NCBI RefSeq assembly: GCF_019799965.1
Contig: NZ_JABGCJ010000006.1
Span: 186,001-250,000 of the forward strand
DNA: 64,000 nt
Reading direction: 5' to 3'
From: Modestobacter italicus
GTDB taxonomy: Bacteria > Actinomycetota > Actinomycetes > Mycobacteriales > Geodermatophilaceae
Shown: positions 34,077-41,722 of the stretch, in pieces
How positions within the stretch are numbered: position 1 is the first letter of the stretch
How the letters are laid out: every line of letters begins with the position of its first letter
The notes under the pieces: model-generated
Told to the model about the DNA's origin: nothing
Databases searched by the model: none
The model's input: the letters and a program-made list of their open reading frames with translations, nothing else
Translations under genes and position numbers: made by a program

Positions 34077-35279
34077 GTGACCGACCTGCGCCCCGACGTC
34101 CTGCCCGCCGACCTCTCCCCCGCCGGCTTCGCCGGCCTGCTCCCGGCGATGCTGGCCGACCTCGAGGAGCTGGTCACCTGCGAGACCCCGTCGGCCGACC
34201 TGGCCGGGGTGGCCGAGGGCGCGCAGCGGGTGGCCCGGCTGGGCGCCCGCGACCTCGGCGCCGAGCCGGAGGTGCTGGTCCGTGCGGGCTGCACCCACCT
34301 GCGCTGGCGGCTGGGCACCGGCCCCCGCCGCGTGCTGGTGCTCTGCCACCAGGACACCGTGTGGCCGCACGGCACCCTGGCCGCGATTCCCTGGTCGGTG
34401 ACCGACGGTGTGGTGCGCGGGCCGGGCTGCTTCGACATGAAGGCCGGCATCGTCCTGGCCGGCACCGCCCTCGCCCGGCTCCGTGCCGCGGGCGTGGACC
34501 TGGACGGGGTGACCGTGCTGGTCACCGGGGACGAGGAGGTCGGCTCGCCGACCTCGGCCGACCTGATCCGCGACGAGGCCCAGAGCTGCGCGGCGGTGTT
34601 CGTGCTGGAGGCCAGCGCCGACGGCGGCGCGCTGAAGACCGGCCGCAAGGGCGCCTCGATGTACGACCTGGTCGTGACCGGCCGGGCCGCGCACGCCGGG
34701 CTGGAGCCGGAGAAGGGGGTGAGCAGCACCGTGGAGCTGGCCCACCAGGTGCTGGCGATCACCGAGCTCGCCGACCCTGGGCTGGGCACCACGGTGACCC
34801 CCACGGTGCTCACCTCGGGCACCACCACCAACACCGTGCCGGCGACCGGGCGGCTGAGCGTGGACGTGCGGGCGCTGACCGCCGCCGAGCAGCAGCGCGT
34901 GGACGCCGGCATGCGGGCACTGACCCCGCGGCTGCCCGGCGCGGTGCTGGAGCTGCACGGCGGGATCAACCGTCCGCCACTGGAGGAGGCCGCCTCGGCC
35001 GGGCTGTTCGCCCTGGCCGAGGAGGTCTCCGCCGGGCTCGGGCTGCCCGCCCCGGCCGGGGTGACCGTGGGCGGTGCCTCGGACGGCAACTTCACCGCCG
35101 GCATCGGGGTGCCGACCCTGGACGGGCTGGGCGCGGTCGGCGGTGGGGCGCACGCGGTCGACGAGCACGTGCTCGCCGATGCCCTCCCCGGCCGGGCGGC
35201 GCTGCTGGCCGGCCTCGTGCAGGCGGTGCTCGCCGGCGGGGGCCTTGGCCTACCGGACGAAGAGCCCTCCGGTGAATGA
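34077..35279 (+). CDS. M20 metallopeptidase, probable N-acyl/N-succinyl-L-amino-acid deacylase
   Basis: A 400-residue M20-family hydrolase (carboxypeptidase G2/ArgE type). Metal ligands and catalytic residues are visible: CHQDTVWPHGT (His, Asp), GPGCFDMKAG (bridging Asp), GDEEVGS (base Glu and ligand Glu), and the C-terminal GGAHAVDEH (His). The dimerisation domain includes GRAAHAGLEPEKG. GTG 34077 starts 8 nt after the previous stop, and the 3' end overlaps the acyltransferase gene. With the acyltransferase and racemase genes that follow, it fits the L-specific desuccinylase step of the D-to-L amino-acid conversion route. Substrate is inferred from context. Confidence 0.88.
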   Translation: MTDLRPDVLPADLSPAGFAGLLPAMLADLEELVTCETPSADLAGVAEGAQRVARLGARDLGAEPEVLVRAGCTHLRWRLGTGPRRVLVLCHQDTVWPHGTLAAIPWSVTDGVVRGPGCFDMKAGIVLAGTALARLRAAGVDLDGVTVLVTGDEEVGSPTSADLIRDEAQSCAAVFVLEASADGGALKTGRKGASMYDLVVTGRAAHAGLEPEKGVSSTVELAHQVLAITELADPGLGTTVTPTVLTSGTTTNTVPATGRLSVDVRALTAAEQQRVDAGMRALTPRLPGAVLELHGGINRPPLEEAASAGLFALAEEVSAGLGLPAPAGVTVGGASDGNFTAGIGVPTLDGLGAVGGGAHAVDEHVLADALPGRAALLAGLVQAVLAGGGLGLPDEEPSGE

Positions 35280-36270
35280 GCAGCCCGCACCAAGCCCGGC
35301 CGGGGTCGCCGCACCGACCATGGGCGGCGTGACCGAGCTGATCGACGCGACGCCGCCCGCCTCGCTCGCCGTGGTGAGCACCGCGGCCGCCCGGGCCGCC
35401 ACCGACGTCGCCGCCGGGGCCGCCGCCCGGTCGGGGGTGCAGGTCCTCGAGCTGACCGCCCTGGACGACCTGCGGGCGGTGCAGGCGCTGTTCGACTCGA
35501 TCTGGCACCCCGCGCCGGACAACCCACCGGTGACCGTGGAGCTGATGCGGGCGCTGACCAAGGCCGGCAACCCGCTCACCGGCGCCTACGCCGACGGGGT
35601 GCTGGTCGGCGCCTGCGTCGGGTTCTTCGCCGCGCCGTCCGGCACCGCGCTGCACAGCCACGTCACCGGCGTGGTCCCGGCCGCGCAGCGGCGCAGCGTC
35701 GGCCGGGCGCTGAAGCTGCACCAGCGCGCCTGGGCGCTGCGGCACGGCATCACCCGGATCACCTGGACCTTCGACCCGCTGGTGCGCCGCAACGCGTGGT
35801 TCAACCTCGGCCGGCTGGCGGCCAGCCCCGTGGAGTACCTGCCGGACTTCTACGGCCCGATGGAGGACACGATCAACGCCTCCGACCAGTCCGACCGGCT
35901 GCTCACCCGCTGGGACCTCGACAGCGCCGCGGTGTCGCGCGCGGCCGCTGGCGAACCGTGGACGGTCGACCTGGGCGCCGTACGTGCCGCCGGGGCGGTG
36001 GCCGTCGTCTCCACCGGACCCGGTGAGGGCCCCGTCGTCGCACCGGCTCCCCCCGGCGTGCCCTGGCTGGTCGCGGTGCCGCCGGACGTCGAGGCGCTGC
36101 GCGCCCGGGACCCCGCGCTGGCCGCGGAGTGGCGGGTCGCCGTGCGGACCGCGCTGGGCGGAGCGCTGTCGGCCGGTGCGCAGGTGCTCGGGTTCGCCCG
36201 CGAGGGCTGGTACGTCGTCGACGGTGCGGCACCCGGCCGCGCCCCCGAGGCCGGGAGGGCCGCACGGTGA
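35272..36270 (+). CDS. GNAT acyltransferase, probable D-amino-acid N-succinyltransferase
   Basis: About 332 residues. The GNAT core (VLELTALDDLRAVQALFDSIWHP; HSHVTGVVPAAQRRSVGRALKLHQRAWALRHG) starts near residue 60, and the stretch ITWTFDPLVRRNAWFNLGRLAASPVEYLPDFYG is a strong marker of the GNAT group encoded next to N-succinylamino-acid racemases. In such operons (first worked out in Geobacillus) the enzyme succinylates D-amino acids. The start is uncertain: GTG 35272 overlaps the M20 stop by 8 nt, while ATG 35320 is the alternative. Its stop overlaps the racemase GTG by 4 nt (GTGA). Assignment to succinyl-CoA rests on context. Confidence 0.82.
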   Translation: MNEQPAPSPAGVAAPTMGGVTELIDATPPASLAVVSTAAARAATDVAAGAAARSGVQVLELTALDDLRAVQALFDSIWHPAPDNPPVTVELMRALTKAGNPLTGAYADGVLVGACVGFFAAPSGTALHSHVTGVVPAAQRRSVGRALKLHQRAWALRHGITRITWTFDPLVRRNAWFNLGRLAASPVEYLPDFYGPMEDTINASDQSDRLLTRWDLDSAAVSRAAAGEPWTVDLGAVRAAGAVAVVSTGPGEGPVVAPAPPGVPWLVAVPPDVEALRARDPALAAEWRVAVRTALGGALSAGAQVLGFAREGWYVVDGAAPGRAPEAGRAAR

Positions 36271-37373
36271 AGCTCGAGTCCGTGGAACTGCGCCGGATCG
36301 CCATGCCGCTGGTCGCGCCGTTCCGCACGTCGTTCGGCACCGAGACCACCCGTGACGTGCTGCTGGTGCGGGCCCGCACCGACGCCGGCGAGGGCTGGGG
36401 GGAGTGCGCCGCGCTCGCCGAGCCGAAGTACTCCGCCGAGTACGTCGACGGCGCCGCGGACGTGCTGCGCCGCTACCTGGTGCCCGCCCTGGCCGCCGTC
36501 CCCGACCTGGACGCCCACGCCGTGGGCCGCACCCTCGCGCCCTTCACCGGGCACTTCATGGCCAAGGCGGCGATCGAGACCGCGGTGCTGGACGCGCAGC
36601 TGCGCGCCGCCGGGCAGTCGTTCGGGTCGTTCCTCGGCGCGGCGGTGGACCGGGTGCCCTGCGGGGTGTCGGTCGGGATCATGGACTCGGTCCCGGCGCT
36701 GCTCGACGCCGTCGGTGGGTACCTGGACGCCGGGTACCTGCGGATCAAGCTGAAGATCGAGCCCGGCTGGGACGTCGAGCCGGTGCGCGCCGTCCGCGAG
36801 CGGTTCGGCGACGTGGCGCTGCAGGTGGACGCGAACACCGCCTACGCCGTCTCCGATGCCCGGCACCTGGCCCGGCTGGACCCGTTCGACCTGCTGCTGA
36901 TCGAGCAGCCGCTGGCCGAGGACGACGTGCTGGGGCACGCCGAGCTGGCCCGCACGGTGCGCACCCCGATCTGCCTGGACGAGTCGATCACCTCCGCGCG
37001 CACCGCGGCGGCGGCGATCAGCCTGGGCGCCTGCTCGATCGTCAACGTCAAGCCCGCCCGGGTCGGCGGATACCTGGAGGCGCGCCGGATCGCCGAGCTG
37101 TGCGCGGCGCACGGCGTGCCGGTGTGGTGCGGCGGGATGCTGGAGACCGGGCTGGGGCGGGCGGCGAACGTCGCGCTGGCCGCGCTGCCGAACTTCACCC
37201 TGCCCGGGGACACCTCGGCGTCGAACCGCTACTACGCCACCGACATCACCCCGCCGTTCGAGCTGGCCGACGGTCACCTCGCGGTGCCCACCGGGCCCGG
37301 GCTGGGGGTCTCCCCACTGCCGGAGATGCTGGAGGACGTCACCACCTCGGTGGTGGAGGTCCCGCTGCGCTGA
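36267..37373 (+). CDS. N-acylamino-acid racemase (NSAR/OSBS family, enolase superfamily)
   Basis: A 368-residue enolase-superfamily enzyme, the same length as the Amycolatopsis N-acylamino-acid racemase and very like it in motif order. Catalytic and metal residues are all present: KLKIEPGWD (KxK), QVDANTAY (Asp), LIEQPL (Glu), CLDESI (Asp), NVKPARVGG (second Lys). The N-terminal cap (MPLVAPFRTSFGT) closes over the N-acyl group. Members racemise N-succinyl-amino acids, and some also make o-succinylbenzoate for menaquinone. The M20 and GNAT neighbours here, and no men genes, favour the racemase role. GTG 36267 overlaps the previous stop by 4 nt. Confidence 0.9.
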   Translation: MKLESVELRRIAMPLVAPFRTSFGTETTRDVLLVRARTDAGEGWGECAALAEPKYSAEYVDGAADVLRRYLVPALAAVPDLDAHAVGRTLAPFTGHFMAKAAIETAVLDAQLRAAGQSFGSFLGAAVDRVPCGVSVGIMDSVPALLDAVGGYLDAGYLRIKLKIEPGWDVEPVRAVRERFGDVALQVDANTAYAVSDARHLARLDPFDLLLIEQPLAEDDVLGHAELARTVRTPICLDESITSARTAAAAISLGACSIVNVKPARVGGYLEARRIAELCAAHGVPVWCGGMLETGLGRAANVALAALPNFTLPGDTSASNRYYATDITPPFELADGHLAVPTGPGLGVSPLPEMLEDVTTSVVEVPLR

Positions 37374-37456
37374 CTCGTCCAGCCGCACCAGATCCGGTCG
37401 ATCAGTGGTGCGCGCGGACCAACCGGAACGGCCCGGGTGGTCCTAGGGTCGGCCCG

Positions 37457-39148
37457 GTGAGTGCCTCAGCGATCACCGTGCCGGGCATGACCCCGTTCGC
37501 CGTGCCGCCCGCCGCGCCGCGGGCCGGCCTCGGCCACCTGCTCGCGCACCTGGGCACCACGCTGCTGGAGGTGGCCGCCGGCGACCCGTCGCTGCCGCTG
37601 GCCGCCCAGGGCATCGGCGGGGTGGTCATCCACGACCCCGTGGACGCCCCGGTGCTCCCCCCGGGGGCGCTGGTGCTCGGCGTCGGCGTGCACGAGCCGG
37701 ACGACGTCCTGGCGCTGCTCACCCAGACGGCGGTGGCCGGCGGCGCCGGGCTGGTGGTGCGCGCCCCCGCCCCCGCCGATCCCCGGATCAGCGAGGTCGC
37801 CCAGCGCACCGGCACGGTGCTGCTGGCGCTCACCCGCGGCGCGAGCTGGAACCAGCTGGCCGCGCTGGTGCGGGCGCTGCTGGGCGAGGGCGAGGTCGGG
37901 ACCGCGGAGCCGGAGTCGTTGGGCGGGGTGCCGGCCGGTGACCTGTTCGCGCTGGCCAACGCGATCGGCTCGCTGCTGGACGCACCCGTGACCATCGAGG
38001 ACCGCAGCTCCCGGATCCTGGCGTTCTCCGGCCGGCAGGACGAGGCCGACGAGTCGCGGATCCAGACCATCCTGGGCCGGCAGGTGCCCGACCGGTTCAC
38101 CCGCGGGTTGGAGGCGCACGGGGTGTTCCGGCAGCTGTACGCCAGCGACCGCCCGGTGTGGCTGTCCACCGACGTGCTGTCCATGCCCGAGGTCACCGTG
38201 TCCCGGGTGGCGATCGCGGTGCGGGCCGGCGACGAGATCCTCGGGACCATCTGGGCGGCGGTCGACGCACCGCTGGACGCCGCCCGGGAGCAAAGCCTGG
38301 TCGACGCCGCCAAGCTGGTCGCCCTGCACCTGCTGCGGATGCGCGCCGGCGCCGACGTGGAGCGGCGGCTGGCCAGCGAACTGGTCGCCACCGCGCTGGA
38401 GGGCGGCCCGGGCACCGTGGAGGCGCTCAGCCGGCTCGGCCTGGCCGGTCGGCCGCTGATCGTGCTGGCCATGGGGCTCACCGACCCGGACGCCGAGCCG
38501 GGGACGCTGACGCTGGCCCGGCGGGAGGCCGAGCGGCAGCGCTCCGCCGACGCCCTGGCGGTGCACCTGACCGCACTGCACCCCGGCTCGGTGGTCGCCG
38601 TCGTCGGTGGGGTGAGCTACGCCGTCCTGCCGGTCACCGCCGAGCTCGCCGGCGCCGACGAGCGGGCCGCCGCGGTCGCTGCCGAGTTCCTGCAGCGCAC
38701 CGGCGGCCGGGTGCCCGGGATGATCGGCGTCGGCACCGTGGCCCCCGACGTCTCCGCGCTCACCCGCTCCCGGGACGGCGCCGACCGGGCACTGCGGGTG
38801 CTGCGCAGCGGCACCACCTCCCGTCGGGTGGCTCGCGCCGCGGACGTGCACATCGAGTCGCTGATGCTGCAGCTGGCCGACCTGGCCGCCGCCGAGGGGT
38901 ACGAGGCCTCCGGCCCGGTGGCCCGGCTGGCCGCGTACGACGCCGCGCACCGCACCCAGCTGGTGGAGACGCTGCGCGCCTGGCTGGACGCCTTCGGCGA
39001 CGCGATCACCGCCGCCGGGCAGGTGCACGTGCACCCCAACACCTTCCGCTACCGGCTGCGCCGGATCGCCGAGGTCGGCGGGATCGACCTGGACGACGCC
39101 GACTCCCGGTTCGCGGCCATGCTCGAGCTGCGGCTGCTGCGCTGGTGA
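37457..39148 (+). CDS. PucR-family transcriptional regulator
   Basis: A 563-residue regulator of the PucR/CdaR type. The N-terminal PucR domain (VVIHDPVDAPVLPPGALVLGVGV) spans about residues 20-150. The middle is a GAF-like region (LDAPVTIEDRSSRILAFSGRQDEADESR; VSRVAIAVRAGDEILGTIWAAVDAPLD), and the C-terminus is the HTH_30 helix-turn-helix (VHVHPNTFRYRLRRIAEVGGIDLDDADSRFAAMLELRLL). Such regulators usually activate catabolic genes for purines, amino acids or proline. It follows the racemase gene by 83 nt on the same strand and is the natural candidate to bind the palindromes shared across this island. GTG 37457; an ATG at 37487 is possible. Confidence 0.87.
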   Translation: MSASAITVPGMTPFAVPPAAPRAGLGHLLAHLGTTLLEVAAGDPSLPLAAQGIGGVVIHDPVDAPVLPPGALVLGVGVHEPDDVLALLTQTAVAGGAGLVVRAPAPADPRISEVAQRTGTVLLALTRGASWNQLAALVRALLGEGEVGTAEPESLGGVPAGDLFALANAIGSLLDAPVTIEDRSSRILAFSGRQDEADESRIQTILGRQVPDRFTRGLEAHGVFRQLYASDRPVWLSTDVLSMPEVTVSRVAIAVRAGDEILGTIWAAVDAPLDAAREQSLVDAAKLVALHLLRMRAGADVERRLASELVATALEGGPGTVEALSRLGLAGRPLIVLAMGLTDPDAEPGTLTLARREAERQRSADALAVHLTALHPGSVVAVVGGVSYAVLPVTAELAGADERAAAVAAEFLQRTGGRVPGMIGVGTVAPDVSALTRSRDGADRALRVLRSGTTSRRVARAADVHIESLMLQLADLAAAEGYEASGPVARLAAYDAAHRTQLVETLRAWLDAFGDAITAAGQVHVHPNTFRYRLRRIAEVGGIDLDDADSRFAAMLELRLLRW

Positions 39149-39154
39149 GCCCGC

Positions 39155-40117
39155 TCAGTCGCTGACCGCCCGGGCGAACCTCGCCGACCAGTCGGCCAGC
39201 CGCTGGCGCAGCTCGTCCGGGGCGAGCACGGTGAACTCCGCCCGCGTCGCGCCCAGCACCAGCGCCGGCCAGTCCAGGTCGTCGGTCTCCAGGTGCAGCC
39301 GGCAACGGTCCGGTCCGTCGTCGGTGACCCGCGCCCAGCGGCCCACCCGGTCGCGGACCACCGCCGCAGGCGCCTCGACGACCGCCTCCACGACCACCGG
39401 CGTGCGCCACCGGTCGATGCCTGCCCGGACGAAGGCCGCCGCGTCCTGGGCCGGCAGCGGCCGCGGGGCGAACCGGGCACCGGTGCCACGGGCGGCGGAG
39501 ACCCGGTCCAGCCGGAAGCTGCGCCAGTCCCCGCGCGAGGGGTCGTAGGCGACCAGGTACCAGCGCCGGCCCAGCGGCACCAGCCGGTGTGGCTCCACCA
39601 GCCGCTCGGCCGGGTCCCCACCGGCCGCGGTGTGGGTGAAGGCCAGCCGCTCGCCCTCCCGGCAGGCCTGGGCGACGGTCACCAGCAGCTCCGCGTCGAC
39701 CGGCGGGCCGCCGTCGGACCAGGGCTGCGCGGGCACGGTCATCGCCTGCAGCGCGTCGACCCGGCGGCGCAGCCGGGCCGGCAGCACCGGCACCACCTTG
39801 GTCAGCGCCCGCACCGAGGCCTCGGCCATGCCGCCGACCGCGCCGGCCGCGGCGGTCTGCAGCCCGACGGCGAGCGCGACCGCCTCGTCGTCGTCCAGCA
39901 CCAGCGGCGGCAGGGCGGCACCGGGGGCCAGCCGGTAGCCGCCGTCGACGCCGGGCTGGGCCTGCACCGGGTAGCCCAGCTCCCGCAGCCGGTCGACGTC
40001 CCGGCGCAGGGTGCGCAGCGAGACGCCCAGCCGGTCGGCGAGGTCGGTGCCGGACCAGTCACGGCGCCCCTGCATGAGGGTGAGCAGCCGGAGGGTCCGG
40101 GCGGTCGGGTCGGCCAT
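39155..40117 (-). CDS. WYL-domain transcriptional regulator (HTH_11)
   Basis: A 320-residue regulator: an N-terminal HTH_11 winged helix (RTLRLLTLMQGRRDWSGTDLADRLGVSLRTLRRDVDRLRELGYPV), then the WYL domain (PHRLVPLGRRWYLVAYDPSRGDWRSFRLDRVS) and the WCX extension. The order GRRWYLVAYD carries the W-Y-L-type ligand pocket. It is divergent from the DinB-like gene at 40210, the usual arrangement for a regulator and its target, and converges on the PucR gene with 6 nt between stops. ATG 40117 (MADPTARTL) is the family start. Confidence 0.88.
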   Translation of the reverse strand: MADPTARTLRLLTLMQGRRDWSGTDLADRLGVSLRTLRRDVDRLRELGYPVQAQPGVDGGYRLAPGAALPPLVLDDDEAVALAVGLQTAAAGAVGGMAEASVRALTKVVPVLPARLRRRVDALQAMTVPAQPWSDGGPPVDAELLVTVAQACREGERLAFTHTAAGGDPAERLVEPHRLVPLGRRWYLVAYDPSRGDWRSFRLDRVSAARGTGARFAPRPLPAQDAAAFVRAGIDRWRTPVVVEAVVEAPAAVVRDRVGRWARVTDDGPDRCRLHLETDDLDWPALVLGATRAEFTVLAPDELRQRLADWSARFARAVSD

Positions 40118-40209
40118 GCGCCCAGATTGCCACCGATCGCGGACAGGATCTGGCACCGATGCCCACCAGCATGGTCTGCAGCACGCCCCATCGATGAAGG
40201 AGCAGACCG

Positions 40210-40740
40210 ATGACCAGCACCGCCGTCCCCACCGAGACCACCACCGGCGAGCGCGCCGACCTGCTCGACGCCCTCACCACGCACCGCCGGTTCCTCACCC
40301 ACACCGTGCAGGGCCTGACCGACGAGCAGGCCCGGCTGCGCCCGACGGTCAGCGAGCTCACCCTCGGCGGGCTGGTCAAGCACGTCACCGCCACCGAGCG
40401 GACCTGGGCCGAGTTCGTCGTCGTCGGCCCCGCCGCCTTCCCCGCGTTCGACGAGTCGACCGCCGCCGACTGGGCCGCGGAGTTCACCATGCTCCCGGAG
40501 GAGACCCTGGCCGGGCTGCTGTCCGACTACGCCGTGGTCGCCGCGCGGACCGACGAGCTGGTGCGCACGCTGCCCAGCCTGGACACCGCGCACCGGCTGC
40601 CGGAGGCGCCGTGGTTCACCCCGGGGGCGAGCCGGTCGGCCCGCCGGGTGTTCCTGCACATGATCGCCGAGACCGCCCAGCACGCCGGGCACGCCGACGT
40701 CCTGCGCGAGACGATCGACGGCCAGAAGACGATGGGCTGA
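40210..40740 (+). CDS. DinB-like/DUF664 four-helix protein
   Basis: A 176-residue DinB-superfamily protein. LGGLVKHVTATERTWAEFVV and HMIAETAQHAGHADVLRE give the three His ligands (KHV, HM, QHAGHAD) of the metal-binding four-helix bundle. Many actinobacterial members are thought to be mycothiol- or bacillithiol-dependent transferases or detoxification enzymes. The ATG at 40210 follows AAGGAG. The divergent WYL regulator probably controls it. This pair looks unrelated to the D-amino-acid genes around it and may be a later insertion. Confidence 0.82.
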   Translation: MTSTAVPTETTTGERADLLDALTTHRRFLTHTVQGLTDEQARLRPTVSELTLGGLVKHVTATERTWAEFVVVGPAAFPAFDESTAADWAAEFTMLPEETLAGLLSDYAVVAARTDELVRTLPSLDTAHRLPEAPWFTPGASRSARRVFLHMIAETAQHAGHADVLRETIDGQKTMG

Positions 40741-40756
40741 CCGGTTCGCCCGCGCC

Positions 40757-41722
40757 TCAGTCGGCGGCGCGGGCCAACGGCTGCTCGGCTGCGGCGAAGT
40801 GGCAGGCGGCGGCGTGCCGGTGGTCGGTGGTCGGCTCGGTGGTGCGGCAGACCTCGCGCTCGGGCCGGGCCAGCGGGCCGACCGGGCAGCGCGGGTGGTA
40901 CCGGCAGCCCGGCGGCGGGGCGTGCGGGTCGGCGGGCTCGGCCGCGGCCACCTCCGGCGGCACCGCGGTGTCCGGTGCGGCCGGCGACCAGCCGGGCACT
41001 GCGGCCAGCAGGTCCCGGGTGTAGGGGTGCTGGGGGTCGCCCAGCACCTGCGCGGCCGGCCCGTGCTCGACGATCCGGCCGAGGTACATCACCGCGATCT
41101 CGCTGGCCACGTACCGGACGACGGCCAGGTCGTGGGAGATGAAGAGCATCGAGGTGCCCAGCTCGTGCTGCAGTCGGCGCACCAGGTTCAGCACGGTGCC
41201 CTGGATGGAGACGTCCAGGGCGGAGGTGATCTCGTCGGCCACGACCACCTGGGGCCGGGCGGCCAGCGCGCGGGCCAGCGCCACCCGCTGGCGCTGCCCG
41301 CCGGAGAGCTGACCGGGGTAGGCGCCGGCCCGGGACGGGTCCAGCTCCACCAGCTCCAGCAGCCGGGCCACCTCCCGGCGCCGGTCGGCGGAGCGGATCC
41401 CGCGCGGGACGGCCTCGGCGACGCTGTCCCCGATGGTCATCCGCGGGTCCAGGGAGGAGTAGGGGTCCTGGAAGACCATCTGCACCGGGCGCGGGCCGGA
41501 GGTGCGCCGCAACGGCTCGCCGTCGAGCAGGATCCGCCCCGCCGACAGCGGGGTGAGCCCGACGGCGGCCCGGGCCAGCGTCGACTTCCCCGACCCGGAC
41601 TCCCCGACCAGGCCGACCACGGCGCCGTCCGGGACGGTCAGGTCGACCCGGTCGACCGCGGTCATCCCCCGCCGCCGGGTGCCGTAGCGCACGCTGACGC
41701 CCTCGAACCGCAGCTCGCTCAT
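40757..41722 (-). CDS. Oligopeptide/dipeptide ABC transporter ATPase (OppF/DppF-like)
   Basis: A 321-residue ATPase. Walker A is GESGSGKST, the Q-loop FQDPYSSL, the signature LSGGQRQRVALARAL, Walker B VVVADEIT (Ile in place of the usual Pro after the Glu) and the H-loop ISHDLAVV. The C-terminal oligopeptide-transport extension has CRYHPRCP with further cysteines typical of this family. It is the last gene of the transporter operon; ATG 41722 overlaps the upstream stop by 4 nt. It pairs with the ATPase half of the preceding fusion protein. Confidence 0.92.
   Translation of the reverse strand: MSELRFEGVSVRYGTRRRGMTAVDRVDLTVPDGAVVGLVGESGSGKSTLARAAVGLTPLSAGRILLDGEPLRRTSGPRPVQMVFQDPYSSLDPRMTIGDSVAEAVPRGIRSADRRREVARLLELVELDPSRAGAYPGQLSGGQRQRVALARALAARPQVVVADEITSALDVSIQGTVLNLVRRLQHELGTSMLFISHDLAVVRYVASEIAVMYLGRIVEHGPAAQVLGDPQHPYTRDLLAAVPGWSPAAPDTAVPPEVAAAEPADPHAPPPGCRYHPRCPVGPLARPEREVCRTTEPTTDHRHAAACHFAAAEQPLARAAD

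Noticed and set aside
35255-35262. GGACGAAG at the end of the M20 gene as a fourth island operator
   Set aside because: The left arm matches only about 5 of 8 positions and the site lies in coding sequence; treated as a half-site at most.
36267-37373. MenC (o-succinylbenzoate synthase) of menaquinone synthesis
   Set aside because: Family overlap is real, but the overlapping M20 and GNAT genes and the lack of men genes favour the racemase role.
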